Assembly: GCF_003265345.1 (NCBI RefSeq)
Contig: NZ_QFWW01000007.1
Span: forward strand, 270,036-334,035
Reading direction: 5' to 3'
Length of the DNA: 64,000 nt
From: Lentzea terrae
GTDB lineage: Bacteria > Actinomycetota > Actinomycetes > Mycobacteriales > Pseudonocardiaceae
This document shows, piece by piece, positions 1 through 9,236 of this stretch. The notes under the pieces were generated by a model that was not told where the DNA came from, searched no databases, and worked only from the letters and a program-made list of their open reading frames with translations. Within the stretch, counting starts at the first letter, position 1; every line of letters begins with the position of its first letter. The position numbers were made by a program, and so were the translations under genes.

Positions 1-1
1 G

Positions 2-571
2 GACTCGCTGGGCTACCTCATCGGCGACCTCAGGACCGCGCTGCAGGACGACAACTTCGACAAGGCGCGGACGTTGATCGTCGGCCAGAACACGTGGCGG
101 CCGCACGACCAGGAGGGCGACCTGCGGATCGGCGTGCTGGAGGCCATCACGCTGGAGACGTACTGGCCGCAGGACCTGGAGGTCTACTACAACGACGTCC
201 GCAAGCACCGCGCCCAGCACCCGTACGGCTACGGCGTGCTGCGCGCCCAGCCGTGGGTCGGCGCGTTCCGGACGTTCGAAAGCCTCGAGCCGCCGACGAA
301 GCTGGAGCAGCCCGGCTACCCCAAGGGGCTCGTGGTGCAGGCGGACGGCGACCCGATGGACCGCTACGAGGGCGGTGTGGTGCTGGCCGAGCTGCTGGAC
401 CACCCGTTGGTCGTCATCGAGGACTCCGGTGACCACGAGGTGTATGCCTTGGCGGGCAACGAGGTTCTCGACGCGCTCGTCGACGACTACCTGGTCGACG
501 GCGTGCTGCCGGCCGAGGCCCGCGTCACCGTCCCCGGCCACGTCAAACGCCCGGACATCCCGCAGGACTGA
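2..571 (+). CDS. C-terminal part of a secreted-type alpha/beta hydrolase (tripeptidyl aminopeptidase-like), 5' end outside window
   Basis: The reading frame is open from the first bases of the window, so the start lies upstream. The visible 189 residues align with the C-terminal domain of the complete hydrolase at 45299-46858: a WP-x-DLEVYY segment near 190, a P-x-GYPKGLVVQADGD-type stretch near 330-355, and a charge-relay His in GDHEVY near 430. This is the SlpD/SlpE-like tripeptidyl aminopeptidase family. Unlike the other copy, the visible part has no paired cysteines. A strong terminator follows directly. Whether it belongs to the adjacent biosynthetic cluster cannot be decided here. Confidence 0.75.
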   Translation, partial: DSLGYLIGDLRTALQDDNFDKARTLIVGQNTWRPHDQEGDLRIGVLEAITLETYWPQDLEVYYNDVRKHRAQHPYGYGVLRAQPWVGAFRTFESLEPPTKLEQPGYPKGLVVQADGDPMDRYEGGVVLAELLDHPLVVIEDSGDHEVYALAGNEVLDALVDDYLVDGVLPAEARVTVPGHVKRPDIPQD

Positions 572-578
572 AACGCCG

Positions 579-612
579 AAAGGGCCCCGCTCGCCTGCGA
601 GCGGGGCCCTTT
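579..612. terminator. Bidirectional terminator hairpin
   Basis: A perfect 15-bp stem (579-593 with 598-612) around a 4-nt loop, with A-tract and T-tract edges, lies between the convergent hydrolase and P450 genes. Confidence 0.85.
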
Positions 613-622
613 CTCGTGGGGC

Positions 623-1843
<1,221 letters not shown>

Positions 1844-1874
1844 CTGGTTCTTCCTCCTAATCGCAACGGTTGGC

Positions 1875-2633
1875 TCACGCCAGGTCAGCGCCGCCATCGA
1901 GCGTGATGATCTGACCGGTCACCCACGAGCTCGCCGGCTCGGCGAAGCGGGTGATCCACGGAACGACGTCGTCGACCTCGCCGGTGCGGCCCAACGGGGT
2001 CTGCGAGGCCTGGAAACCGAAGTAGCCCTCGACCTCCTCGGGGCTCAGGCCGTTGGCCGCGTAGACCTCGGTGCGCACGGCAGCGGGCGCGACCGCGTTG
2101 ACCCGGATGCCCTGCGGCGCCAACTCCAGGGCCCAGCTGCGGACCAGGCTGTCCACCGCCGCCTTGCTGGCGCCGTACACGCCACCACCGGGCACCGCGA
2201 TGTGGCCCGCGTTGCTGGAGACGAACACGATGCTGGCGCCGGGCGAGGTCAGCAGCGGCAGCAGCGCGGCGGTCAGCACCAGCGGGCCGACCAGGTTCGT
2301 CTCCAGCACGTCCCGCGCGGTGCCCAGGTCGAAGCCGGCGACCGGGGTGAACCGGAAGATCCCGGCGTTGTGCACGAGCACGTCGACCCTGCCCGTGCCC
2401 TCCTTCACCGCTGCCGCGACCTTCGCGGTGCCTTCGGCCGTCGTCACGTCCGCGACCACCGCGCTGATCGCGGGGTGCAGGGCGACGACCTCGGCGAGCC
2501 GGTTCTCGCGGCGGCCGGTGATGATCACGTTCGCGGCGCCGAGGTCGGCGAACGCCAGCGCCGCCGCGCGGCCGATGCCGGTTCCCCCACCCGTCACGAC
2601 GACCTGCTGTCCGGCAAATGGTGCGTCCGACAT
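1875..2633 (-). CDS. Classical SDR family oxidoreductase
   Basis: This 252-residue NAD(P)-dependent short-chain dehydrogenase/reductase has all the family landmarks. These are a TGGGTGIG nucleotide loop near residue 14, NAG near residue 89, a catalytic Ser in VSSNAG, and YGASK with the catalytic Tyr and Lys. The C-terminal GQIITLDGG is also typical. The ATG at 2633 follows a GGAGG-like site. It is the first gene of an operon with the P450 at 623-1843, suggesting it oxidises or reduces a hydroxyl or ketone made by that P450. Confidence 0.9.
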   Translation of the reverse strand: MSDAPFAGQQVVVTGGGTGIGRAAALAFADLGAANVIITGRRENRLAEVVALHPAISAVVADVTTAEGTAKVAAAVKEGTGRVDVLVHNAGIFRFTPVAGFDLGTARDVLETNLVGPLVLTAALLPLLTSPGASIVFVSSNAGHIAVPGGGVYGASKAAVDSLVRSWALELAPQGIRVNAVAPAAVRTEVYAANGLSPEEVEGYFGFQASQTPLGRTGEVDDVVPWITRFAEPASSWVTGQIITLDGGADLA

Positions 2634-2675
2634 GACGCCTCCAGCTTCTTTCTCTCGGTAGGACAGTCACCGCCA

Positions 2676-2718
2676 ACCCTGCTCGGTGGTCCTTGAGTCC
2701 AGGTCTAGGTCGGACGGA
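2676..2718 (-). promoter_or_regulatory. SARP-type box and promoter for the SDR-P450 a operon
   Basis: On the minus strand three heptamers, TCCGTCC, TAGACCT and TCAAGGA, start exactly 11 bp apart (2712-2718, 2701-2707, 2690-2696). They are followed by 8 bp and the hexamer CAGGGT (2676-2681). Direct repeats at 11-bp pitch ending 8 bp from the -10 are the known SARP activator geometry. Confidence 0.6.
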
Positions 2719-2724
2719 AACCCT
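2693..2724 (+). promoter_or_regulatory. Possible plus-strand SARP box for the small barrel protein at 2732
   Basis: TTGAGTC (2693) and TCTAGGT (2704) are 11 bp apart, followed by 8 bp and AACCCT (2719-2724). Then come 7 nt and the ATG at 2732. The spacing matches the other sites in the cluster, but the -10-like hexamer is weak. Confidence 0.35.
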
Positions 2725-2731
2725 GGGGAGC

Positions 2732-3046
2732 ATGGGAACCGCGGGAAGATGGCGCGCGAGGGTCGGCCGGCCCGGTGGCGACACGGAGAGCGAGCTCGAG
2801 TTCGCCGAGGACGGCACGGCCACGCTCACGGTGGGTGGCAGGGGATCCGGCACGTGGACCGCGACCGGTCCCGGCACGTTCTCCTACCGGATCCTCGAAG
2901 AGCTGCCGGAGGGCTCGATCGAGATCGCCCAGGACGCCGTGCTGAAGGGCGACGAGTTCATCAGCAGCGGCATTACGAAAGTGCGCCTCGCGGACGGCAG
3001 CACCGCCCGCGAGGCGCACGTCAGGATCACCGCTAAGAGACTTTGA
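2732..3046 (+). CDS. Small lipocalin-like protein (copy B), no signal peptide
   Basis: I do not recognise a named family for this 104-residue protein. It has the same pattern as two secreted proteins in the cluster (10122-10556 and 13646-14119). The pattern is an N-terminal G-x-W strand, an acidic/aromatic F-x-x-DG turn, a central GTWTATGPGTFSY-like strand pair and a late LADGS turn before a final V-x-IT strand. That pattern suggests a small lipocalin-like beta-barrel, perhaps binding the pathway product or an intermediate. ATG 2732 was chosen over an upstream TTG because it sits 7 nt after a -10-like hexamer. The 3' end overlaps the convergent dehydrogenase gene by 14 bp. Confidence 0.6.
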   Translation: MGTAGRWRARVGRPGGDTESELEFAEDGTATLTVGGRGSGTWTATGPGTFSYRILEELPEGSIEIAQDAVLKGDEFISSGITKVRLADGSTAREAHVRITAKRL

Positions 3047-4037
3047 CCGTCACGTTGCCGGTGTACTTGCCGGCCAGCAGTGAGACCAGCGCCTGCGGTG
3101 CGGCCTTGATCCCGCCCTCGACGATCGTGTGCGGGAAGACGAACTTCCCCTCCTGCAGCCACTGTCCGAAGTGGATAACCCAGTCCTGGATCTGCTCCGG
3201 CAGGTGGTAGCAGGCGAACGGGCGCAGCTCCAGGTGCTTCGTGATGGCCGTCATCAGGTCGAGCCGCGGGTGTTCGGCCTGGCCGTCGACCTGGTTCGCC
3301 AGCGCGCCGCACAACGCGAACCGCGCGTGCGGGCGTGCGGCCTGGATCGCGGCCTCGAACTGCTCGCCGCCGACGTTGTCGAAGAAGACCGTGATGCCGT
3401 CCGGCGCCAGCTCGCGCAGCCGGTCGACCACCGGGCCGTCCTTGTAGTTGAACGCGGCGTCGAACCCGAGCTCGTTCACCAGCCAGTCGACCTTCTCCTG
3501 GCTGCCCGCGGAGCCGATCACCTTGGCACCACGGGCTTTCGCGATCTGCCCGGCCAGCGAACCCACCCCACCGGCGGCACCGGTGACGAACACGACGTCA
3601 CCCTCGCCCGCCTGCGCGATCGTCGCCATGCCGTAGTAGGCCGTCGGTCCCTGCGACAGGAAGTAGACCGGTGACGGCACGTACTGCGGGTTCTGCTTGA
3701 TGAACTGCTGCGCCGGGCCGACCCAGTACTCCTGCCAGCCGCCGAACCACTGCACGCAGTCGCCGACCTCGAGGTCCGGGCTGTTCGACTTCACGACGGT
3801 GCCGACACCACCGGCACCCGCGGGGTCGCCGACCTTCCACGGCGGCACACCGGGGATCTGGCAGTCGGACCGCATGAACTCCTTGAACGCGGCGGCCACC
3901 GACACGTAGTCGACGCGCACCAGCACCTCACCGTCACCGGGCTCGGGGACGGCCACCTCGACGACGTCGAAGTGCTCGAGGGTCAGGCCGTCCTCGACGT
4001 GCTTGGCGAGCCTGACCTCCCACTGCTTCTCGGGCAT
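3033..4037 (-). CDS. Zinc-independent MDR oxidoreductase (enone reductase / quinone oxidoreductase-like)
   Basis: This 334-residue medium-chain dehydrogenase/reductase has a GroES-like N-terminal half and a Rossmann domain with the VTGAAGGVGS nucleotide loop near residue 150. No catalytic or structural zinc ligands are visible. The layout resembles the leukotriene B4 12-hydroxydehydrogenase/curcumin reductase group, which reduces alpha,beta-unsaturated carbonyls with NADPH. It starts 7 bp after the P450 at 4045-5256 and is surely co-transcribed with it. A role in saturating a double bond of a pathway intermediate is inference. Confidence 0.85.
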   Translation of the reverse strand: MPEKQWEVRLAKHVEDGLTLEHFDVVEVAVPEPGDGEVLVRVDYVSVAAAFKEFMRSDCQIPGVPPWKVGDPAGAGGVGTVVKSNSPDLEVGDCVQWFGGWQEYWVGPAQQFIKQNPQYVPSPVYFLSQGPTAYYGMATIAQAGEGDVVFVTGAAGGVGSLAGQIAKARGAKVIGSAGSQEKVDWLVNELGFDAAFNYKDGPVVDRLRELAPDGITVFFDNVGGEQFEAAIQAARPHARFALCGALANQVDGQAEHPRLDLMTAITKHLELRPFACYHLPEQIQDWVIHFGQWLQEGKFVFPHTIVEGGIKAAPQALVSLLAGKYTGNVTVKVS

Positions 4038-4044
4038 GACTCTC

Positions 4045-5256
4045 CTACCAGGTGACGGGGAACGTGACGAGTGAGTGGTTGATCTCGCCCTGGTGCCACT
4101 TCAGGTCCTCGTACGGCACGGCGAGCCGGAGGTCGGGGAAGCGGCGGGTCAGGCCTTCGATGGCGATCGCCATCTCCATGCGCCCCAGCTGTTTGCCGAG
4201 GCAGTAGTGCACGCCGTGCCCGAACGCGATGTGCGGGTTCGAAGCGCGGTCGATGTCGAGCACGTCGGCGTTCTCGAACACGTCTTCGTCGCGGTTGGCG
4301 GAGGAGAGCACGAAGAACACCGCGTCACCCTTGGCGATCCGCTGCCCGCCGAGTTCCAGGTCCTCCGCCGCGATCCGGTGGAACCCGGTGGTGTCAGTGG
4401 CGAAGAGGTTGACGTGCCGCAGCAGTTCCTCGACGGCCGTGGGGATCAGCGACGGGTCCGCGACCAGCCGCTTCCACGTGTCCGGGTGGTCGTGCAGCAA
4501 CGCCAGCACCGAGTTGGAGATCTGGTTGGCCGCGGTGTCGAAGCCGGCGCCGATGAGGGTGAACGCGAACGTCACCAGCTCCTGCTCGCTCAGCTTGTCG
4601 TCGTTGTCCCGCGCGGAGATCAGGTCGGACAACATGTCCTGGCCGGGGTTCTCGCGCTTCTGCGCGATCAGCCCCATGACGTACCCGGCGAGCCGCCCGA
4701 ACGCCCGCATCGGCGCCTCGGGGTCGTTCTCGTCGAACGTCGCGAACGCCCGCGCGTCCGTCTCGAAGATCTTCAGGTCCTCGGTGGGCACGCCCAGCAG
4801 GTCGCCGATGATCGTGAGCGGCAGCGGAACGCAAAGCGCCTCGACGAGGTTGACCGGGCCGCCCTTGGCCTCGATCGCGTCGAGCAGCTCGTCGCACACC
4901 TTCTGCACGCCGGCGCGCATCGCCTCGACCTTGCGGACGGTGAACGCGCCCATCACCAGCTTGCGCAGCCGGGAGTGCTCGGAACCGTCCAGCGAGATGA
5001 TCATCTCGGGCGTCGTGGCCATCGCACCACCGACGTTCGGCGCGCCCTCGACACAGGTGAGAGCGCGGCTGAGGCGTGGATCGGCGAGCCCGGCGCGGAC
5101 GTCCTCGTACTTGGTGATCACCCAGGTCGGCGTGCCGGAGTTCGTCGGCACCTTGGCCACCGGGCATTCCGCGCGCAGCCGGGCGTACTTGGGATCGGGG
5201 CCGCGGTAGGAGGAGCCGGTGAACGGGAACTCCTCGTCCAGTTCGGGGGACAGCAC
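4045..5256 (-). CDS. Cytochrome P450 (P450 b of the cluster)
   Basis: This 403-residue P450 has I-helix motif GAGFDTAANQ, ExxR in EELLRHVN and heme loop FGHGVHYCLG with ligand Cys352. The GTG at 5256 was chosen because a GGAGGTG ribosome site lies 8 nt upstream. The N-terminal FPFTGSSYRGPDP segment and much of the distal region closely match P450 c at 7912-9120, so the two look like products of one duplication. It leads an operon with the MDR oxidoreductase and has a SARP-type promoter shared back to back with the epoxide hydrolase gene. Confidence 0.9.
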   Translation of the reverse strand: MLSPELDEEFPFTGSSYRGPDPKYARLRAECPVAKVPTNSGTPTWVITKYEDVRAGLADPRLSRALTCVEGAPNVGGAMATTPEMIISLDGSEHSRLRKLVMGAFTVRKVEAMRAGVQKVCDELLDAIEAKGGPVNLVEALCVPLPLTIIGDLLGVPTEDLKIFETDARAFATFDENDPEAPMRAFGRLAGYVMGLIAQKRENPGQDMLSDLISARDNDDKLSEQELVTFAFTLIGAGFDTAANQISNSVLALLHDHPDTWKRLVADPSLIPTAVEELLRHVNLFATDTTGFHRIAAEDLELGGQRIAKGDAVFFVLSSANRDEDVFENADVLDIDRASNPHIAFGHGVHYCLGKQLGRMEMAIAIEGLTRRFPDLRLAVPYEDLKWHQGEINHSLVTFPVTW

Positions 5257-5292
5257 GGGACACCTCCGGTTGCGGGGTCGGCTCTCATCCGA

Positions 5293-5324
5293 ACCCTGCA
5301 CGGCGTTCCTCGAAGGCGGCTCAA
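5293..5324 (-). promoter_or_regulatory. SARP-type box and promoter for P450 b-MDR operon
   Basis: Minus-strand heptamers TTGAGCC (5318-5324) and TCGAGGA (5307-5313) are 11 bp apart. They are followed by 8 bp and CAGGGT (5293-5298), the same hexamer as upstream of the SDR gene. It overlaps the plus-strand box at 5310-5341. Confidence 0.6.
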
Positions 5325-5341
5325 GCTGCTCTACCTAGCTT
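5310..5341 (+). promoter_or_regulatory. SARP-type box and leaderless promoter for epoxide hydrolase
   Basis: TCGAAGG (5310-5316) and TCAAGCT (5321-5327) are 11 bp apart. Exactly 8 bp separate the second from TAGCTT (5336-5341). The ATG at 5349 is 7 nt further on, so transcription probably begins at or next to the start codon. Confidence 0.65.
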
Positions 5342-5348
5342 TTCCGCC

Positions 5349-6473
5349 ATGGACACTGCACTCGTGCCGTTCCGGGTCGATGTTCCCGACTCCGAACTGG
5401 CTGACCTCAGGCGGCGGCTGGCGGCGACCAGGTGGCCGGACGCGGAGACCGTCGACGACTGGTCCCAGGGCATGCCCCTGGCCTACGCCAAGGAACTGGC
5501 CGAGTACTGGGCGAACCTCTACGACTGGCGCGCGACGGAAGCACGCCTCAACGCCATCCCCCAGTTCAAAACGTCGATCGACGGGGTGGGCATCCACTTC
5601 CTGCACGCCCGCTCACCGCATCCGCAGGCACGGCCGTTGCTGCTCACGCACGGCTGGCCCGGTTCGGTCGCGGAGTTCCTCGACATCATCGAGCCGCTGA
5701 CGAACCCACCGGACCCGGCCGACGCGTTCCACGTCGTCGCACCCTCGTTGCCCGGCTACGGGTTCAGCGACAAGCCGACCGGAACCGGCTGGACGCTGGA
5801 ACGGATCGCAGCGGCCTTCGTCACGCTGATGGGCCGCATCGGCTACGACCGGTTCTTCGCGCACGGCAACGACTGGGGCTCGTTCATCACGGGCATCCTC
5901 GGCCACATCGCGCCGGACCACCTCGACGGCATCCACCTCGTCATGCCGTTCGCGTCCGCACCGGAGGGTGACGTCCAACTGTCCCAAGAGGACTACCGGG
6001 GGCTCGGCGCGCTGAAGGAGTTCGCCGCCAAGGAGTCCGCGTACGCGGCGGTGATGAACACCAAGCCGCAGTCGCTCGCGTACGGGCTGACGGACTCGCC
6101 CGTCGGCCAGCTCGGCTGGGCCGGTGAGAAGTACTGGTCGTGGAGCGACCACGACGGCGACGCCGAGAAGATCATTCCGCGCGACCGGATCCTGGACATG
6201 GTGTCCGTCTGCTGGTTCACCGCGACCGCCGCCTCGTCTGGCCGGTTGTACTGGGAGAGCTACAACAAGTCGCCGCTGACCCAGGTCGACGTGCCGACCG
6301 GGTTCTCGGTGTTCCCGGCCGACGCGCGGATGCCCAGGCCGTGGGCCGAACACCGGTTCACGGATCTGCGGTACTGGAAGGAGATGCCGTCCGGCGGCCA
6401 CTTCCCCGCGCTGGAGAACCCGGACGTGCTCGTCGAGGAGCTGCGGACGTTCTTCCGCATGGTGCGCGCATGA
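5349..6473 (+). CDS. Epoxide hydrolase with EHN N-terminal domain
   Basis: This 374-residue alpha/beta hydrolase opens with the epoxide hydrolase N-terminal (EHN) region, with a D-LRRRLAATRWP segment near residues 20-31. The nucleophile is Asp175 in HGNDWGS, where GGDWG is usual. The base is His351 in SGGHFPALE, and a YW-type aromatic segment near residue 305 fits the oxyanion/epoxide-binding Tyr region. It would open an epoxide to a diol, probably one made by a cluster P450. No ribosome site precedes the ATG, in agreement with a leaderless transcript. Its TGA overlaps the ATG of the MFS gene. Confidence 0.9.
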   Translation: MDTALVPFRVDVPDSELADLRRRLAATRWPDAETVDDWSQGMPLAYAKELAEYWANLYDWRATEARLNAIPQFKTSIDGVGIHFLHARSPHPQARPLLLTHGWPGSVAEFLDIIEPLTNPPDPADAFHVVAPSLPGYGFSDKPTGTGWTLERIAAAFVTLMGRIGYDRFFAHGNDWGSFITGILGHIAPDHLDGIHLVMPFASAPEGDVQLSQEDYRGLGALKEFAAKESAYAAVMNTKPQSLAYGLTDSPVGQLGWAGEKYWSWSDHDGDAEKIIPRDRILDMVSVCWFTATAASSGRLYWESYNKSPLTQVDVPTGFSVFPADARMPRPWAEHRFTDLRYWKEMPSGGHFPALENPDVLVEELRTFFRMVRA

Positions 6474-7876
6474 CGGCCACGATGAGCAGGCCGGGCACCA
6501 AGCTCGGCCTCGTGCTCACGGTCTGCTGCCTGGCCCAGTTCATGAACGTGCTGGACGCGTCGGTCATGAACGTCGCGCTCCCGTCCATCTTCGAGGAACT
6601 GAAGTTCGAGCGGCACGACCTGCAGTGGGTCAACAGCGCGTACACGATCGCAGTGTGCGGGTTCCTGCTGCTGGGCGGCCGGCTCGCCGACCTGTTCGGG
6701 CAGCGCCGGGTGTTCCTCTTCGGTGCCGCGCTGTTCACCGTGGCGAGCGCGGTCGGCGGCATGGCGACCTCACCCGGCACGCTGATCGCGGCCCGCGGGT
6801 TCCAGGGCCTCGGCGCGGCCGTGATGGCACCGGCGTCGTTGACCGTGCTCGGCACCACGTTCACCGATCCCACCGCCCGCGCCAAGGCGTTCGGCTGGTG
6901 GAGCGCGGTGTCCGGCTCGGCGGGCGCGGTCGGTGTGCTGCTCGGCGGTGTCGTCACCGAGTCGCTCGGCTGGCGCTGGGTGCTGCTGATCAACGTGCCG
7001 CTGGGCATCGCGCTGGTGGCCATGATCCGCGCCGCCGTGCCGGAGACCGTGAGTGGCGGCGGCCGCAAGAGCCTCGACGTGCCGGGCGCGATCACCGTGA
7101 CGATCGGCCTGATGGCACTGGTCTTCGGCATCGCGCGGTCGCACGAGCTGGGCTGGGGTTCGTGGCAGGTCAGCGGTTCGCTGGTGCTCGCGGTGATCCT
7201 GTTCGCGTTGTTCCTGCGCCAGCAGACGAAGTCCGCCCACCCGTTGATGCCGCTCGGCATCTTCCGCAACCGTTCGGTGACCGCCGCGAACATCGTGGCG
7301 TTCTTCGCGATCGCGGCCCTGTTCAGCACCTTCTACTTCCTCACCCTGGTGATGCAGCAGGTGCTGGGCTTCAGCCCGCTCGCCACCGGCCTCAGCTACC
7401 TCCCGCTGTCGGTCGGCATCGCGCTCGGCGGCTTCGGGGTGGCCCGGATCGTGCCCAAGGTCGGTCCGCGGCCGGTGCTGATCGTCGGCCTGCTCATGGG
7501 GTGCGTCGGCCTGCTCTGGCTGTCCACAGCGGACGAGACGTCGACGTTCCTCGGCTCGATCCTCGTGCCGGCCGCGTTGCTGGGCCTGGGCATGGGCGCC
7601 GTCCTCAACGCCACCACGAACGCCGCCACGTCCGGGGTTCCGCGTGAACAAACGGGTTTGGCGTCCGGTCTGCTCAACACGATCCGCCAGATGGGCAGCG
7701 CGATCGGCCTGGTCGTGCTCGCCACGATGTCGTCGGCCCGCGCGGACTCCCTGCTGGCCCAGGGCGAACCCCTCCGGCACGCCCTCGGCTCCGGCTACGG
7801 CCTCGCGCTGTTCGCAGCCGGCGTCTTCACGTTCTGCGGCGCGCTGGCCGCCTTCGCGGTGCCACGCAAGAAGTAA
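6470..7876 (+). CDS. MFS drug exporter, DHA2-like (EmrB/QacA type)
   Basis: This 468-residue integral membrane protein has about 14 predicted helices. The N-terminal LDASVMNVALPSI motif is the D1/C signature of DHA2 exporters, and GGRLADLFGQRR is the loop 2-3 motif A. It is translationally coupled to the epoxide hydrolase through an ATGA overlap and is followed by a perfect terminator. Export of the cluster product or an intermediate by proton antiport is the likely role. A second unrelated exporter sits at 14184-15935. Confidence 0.9.
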   Translation: MTATMSRPGTKLGLVLTVCCLAQFMNVLDASVMNVALPSIFEELKFERHDLQWVNSAYTIAVCGFLLLGGRLADLFGQRRVFLFGAALFTVASAVGGMATSPGTLIAARGFQGLGAAVMAPASLTVLGTTFTDPTARAKAFGWWSAVSGSAGAVGVLLGGVVTESLGWRWVLLINVPLGIALVAMIRAAVPETVSGGGRKSLDVPGAITVTIGLMALVFGIARSHELGWGSWQVSGSLVLAVILFALFLRQQTKSAHPLMPLGIFRNRSVTAANIVAFFAIAALFSTFYFLTLVMQQVLGFSPLATGLSYLPLSVGIALGGFGVARIVPKVGPRPVLIVGLLMGCVGLLWLSTADETSTFLGSILVPAALLGLGMGAVLNATTNAATSGVPREQTGLASGLLNTIRQMGSAIGLVVLATMSSARADSLLAQGEPLRHALGSGYGLALFAAGVFTFCGALAAFAVPRKK

Positions 7877-7912
7877 CGCGGAAGGCCCCCGGTCTCGGGG
7901 GCCTTCCGCGTT
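7875..7912. terminator. Bidirectional terminator hairpin
   Basis: A perfect 17-bp stem (7875-7891 with 7896-7912) has a 4-nt loop. It includes the end of the MFS stop codon and the last base of the convergent P450 gene. Confidence 0.85.
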
Positions 7913-9120
7913 CAGAATCCTTTGCCGTGCAGGTCAACGGGTAGCGCGACGAGCCGGTGGTTCATGTCGGCTTTCTGCCACTCGAGGTCTTGTTCCGCGA
8001 CCGCGAGGCGAGCGGCCGGGAAGCGCCGGGTCAGCTCTTCGAACGAGGTGGTGAGCTCGATGCGGGCGAGTGGGGCGCCGAGGCAGCGGTGAATGCCGTA
8101 GCCGAACGCGATGTGGTCGTTGTCCGCTCGCTGGAAGTCCAGCCGGTCGGGGTCTGCGAACACCTGCGAGTCGCGGTTCGCCGAGTTCGTCGAGACGAAC
8201 ACCGCGTCTCCCTTGGGAATCGTGACGCCGAACAGCGTCACGTCCTCCAGCGCGATCCGCGGCAGGCCGGTCGTGTCGTTGGTGGACAACGTGATCCAGC
8301 GCAGGAGCTCCTCCACCGCGGCCGGCACTTCCTCGGGGTGCTCGCCCAGTCGCACCCAGACGTCGTTGTGGTGCCCCAGCAACGTCAGGATCGAGCTGGC
8401 CAGGTGACACGCGGTGGAGTCACCACCGGCGCCCAGCAAGGTGTATCCGAGGCCGATGAGCTCACCGACCTCCAGCTTGTCGTCGCCGATCCGGACCTGC
8501 GTCAGCGCGGACAACACGTCGTCACCGGGCGCGTTCATCTTGCCGAACACCAACGCGGCCATGTACTCGCCGAGCTTCTCCCCCGCCGCGGCCGCGAGCT
8601 CCGGCGCGTCCACCGCGGCGAACTCCCGGATCAGCCGCGCGAAGGTGTCGCGTTCGCCGGCCGGAACACCCAGCAGGTCGCTGATCGCGATGATGGCCAA
8701 CGGGAACGTGAACTTCCCGAGCAGATCCACCGGCCCGTCCAGGGCTTCCTCGCCCGCACGGTCCAGCAGCTCGCCCACGAGCCGGCGGATTCGCGGTCGC
8801 ATGGCCTCGATCAGGTCGACCGAAAACGCTTGCGAGACCAGGGCGCGCAATCGCGTGTGCGCGGGCGGGTCCAAAGAGATGATCATGCCGGGCGGCGCCT
8901 GGAACAGTCCCGGGAACGTCGGCGCCGTCGGTTCGTAAGACGCCGCACGGGAGAACCGCACGTCATCCAGCACCGCTCGGACCGATTCGTGCGTCGTGGC
9001 AACCCAGCATTGCCCGCCACCGGCTGCGGGCAGGCGCACGACCGGTTGCGACGCGCGGAATTCCGCGAACTCCGGTGCCGGACCGCGGTAGCTGGATCCG
9101 GGAACAGGAAAGGAAGCCAT
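7912..9120 (-). CDS. Cytochrome P450 (P450 c of the cluster)
   Basis: This 402-residue P450 is paralogous to P450 b (FPVPGSSYRGPAP start, related B-C region). The heme loop FGYGIHRCLG has ligand Cys346, and ExxR is in EELLRWIT. The I-helix reads GAGGDSTA, so Ser occupies the place of the usual Thr of the oxygen-activating pair. The start is ATG 9120, which lies 8 nt after the TAACGT hexamer of a SARP-type promoter, making the message leaderless; longer in-frame starts would overlap that promoter. It is monocistronic and ends in a strong terminator. Confidence 0.9.
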   Translation of the reverse strand: MASFPVPGSSYRGPAPEFAEFRASQPVVRLPAAGGGQCWVATTHESVRAVLDDVRFSRAASYEPTAPTFPGLFQAPPGMIISLDPPAHTRLRALVSQAFSVDLIEAMRPRIRRLVGELLDRAGEEALDGPVDLLGKFTFPLAIIAISDLLGVPAGERDTFARLIREFAAVDAPELAAAAGEKLGEYMAALVFGKMNAPGDDVLSALTQVRIGDDKLEVGELIGLGYTLLGAGGDSTACHLASSILTLLGHHNDVWVRLGEHPEEVPAAVEELLRWITLSTNDTTGLPRIALEDVTLFGVTIPKGDAVFVSTNSANRDSQVFADPDRLDFQRADNDHIAFGYGIHRCLGAPLARIELTTSFEELTRRFPAARLAVAEQDLEWQKADMNHRLVALPVDLHGKGF

Positions 9121-9128
9121 GTTTCCGC

Positions 9129-9171
9129 ACGTTAGGCGGCACGACCTGAAGCCCGGTCTAGTGCCGTTCGA
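9129..9171 (-). promoter_or_regulatory. SARP-type box and leaderless promoter for P450 c
   Basis: Minus-strand heptamers TCGAACG (9165-9171), TAGACCG (9154-9160) and TCAGGTC (9143-9149) are spaced 11 bp. They are followed by 8 bp and TAACGT (9129-9134). The start codon is 8 nt after that hexamer. This is one of the clearest sites in the window. Confidence 0.7.
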
Positions 9172-9188
9172 GTGATCGCATGGACGCT
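9146..9188 (+). promoter_or_regulatory. SARP-type box and promoter for the NmrA-like gene
   Basis: Plus-strand heptamers CTGAAGC (9146), TCTAGTG (9157) and TCGAGTG (9168) are spaced 11 bp, followed by 8 bp and GACGCT (9183-9188). It overlaps the P450 c box on the other strand. Confidence 0.55.
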
Positions 9189-9236
9189 GAGCGTGATCGG
9201 ACATCCAGGCGAACGACCCTATTCGGGAGATCCACC

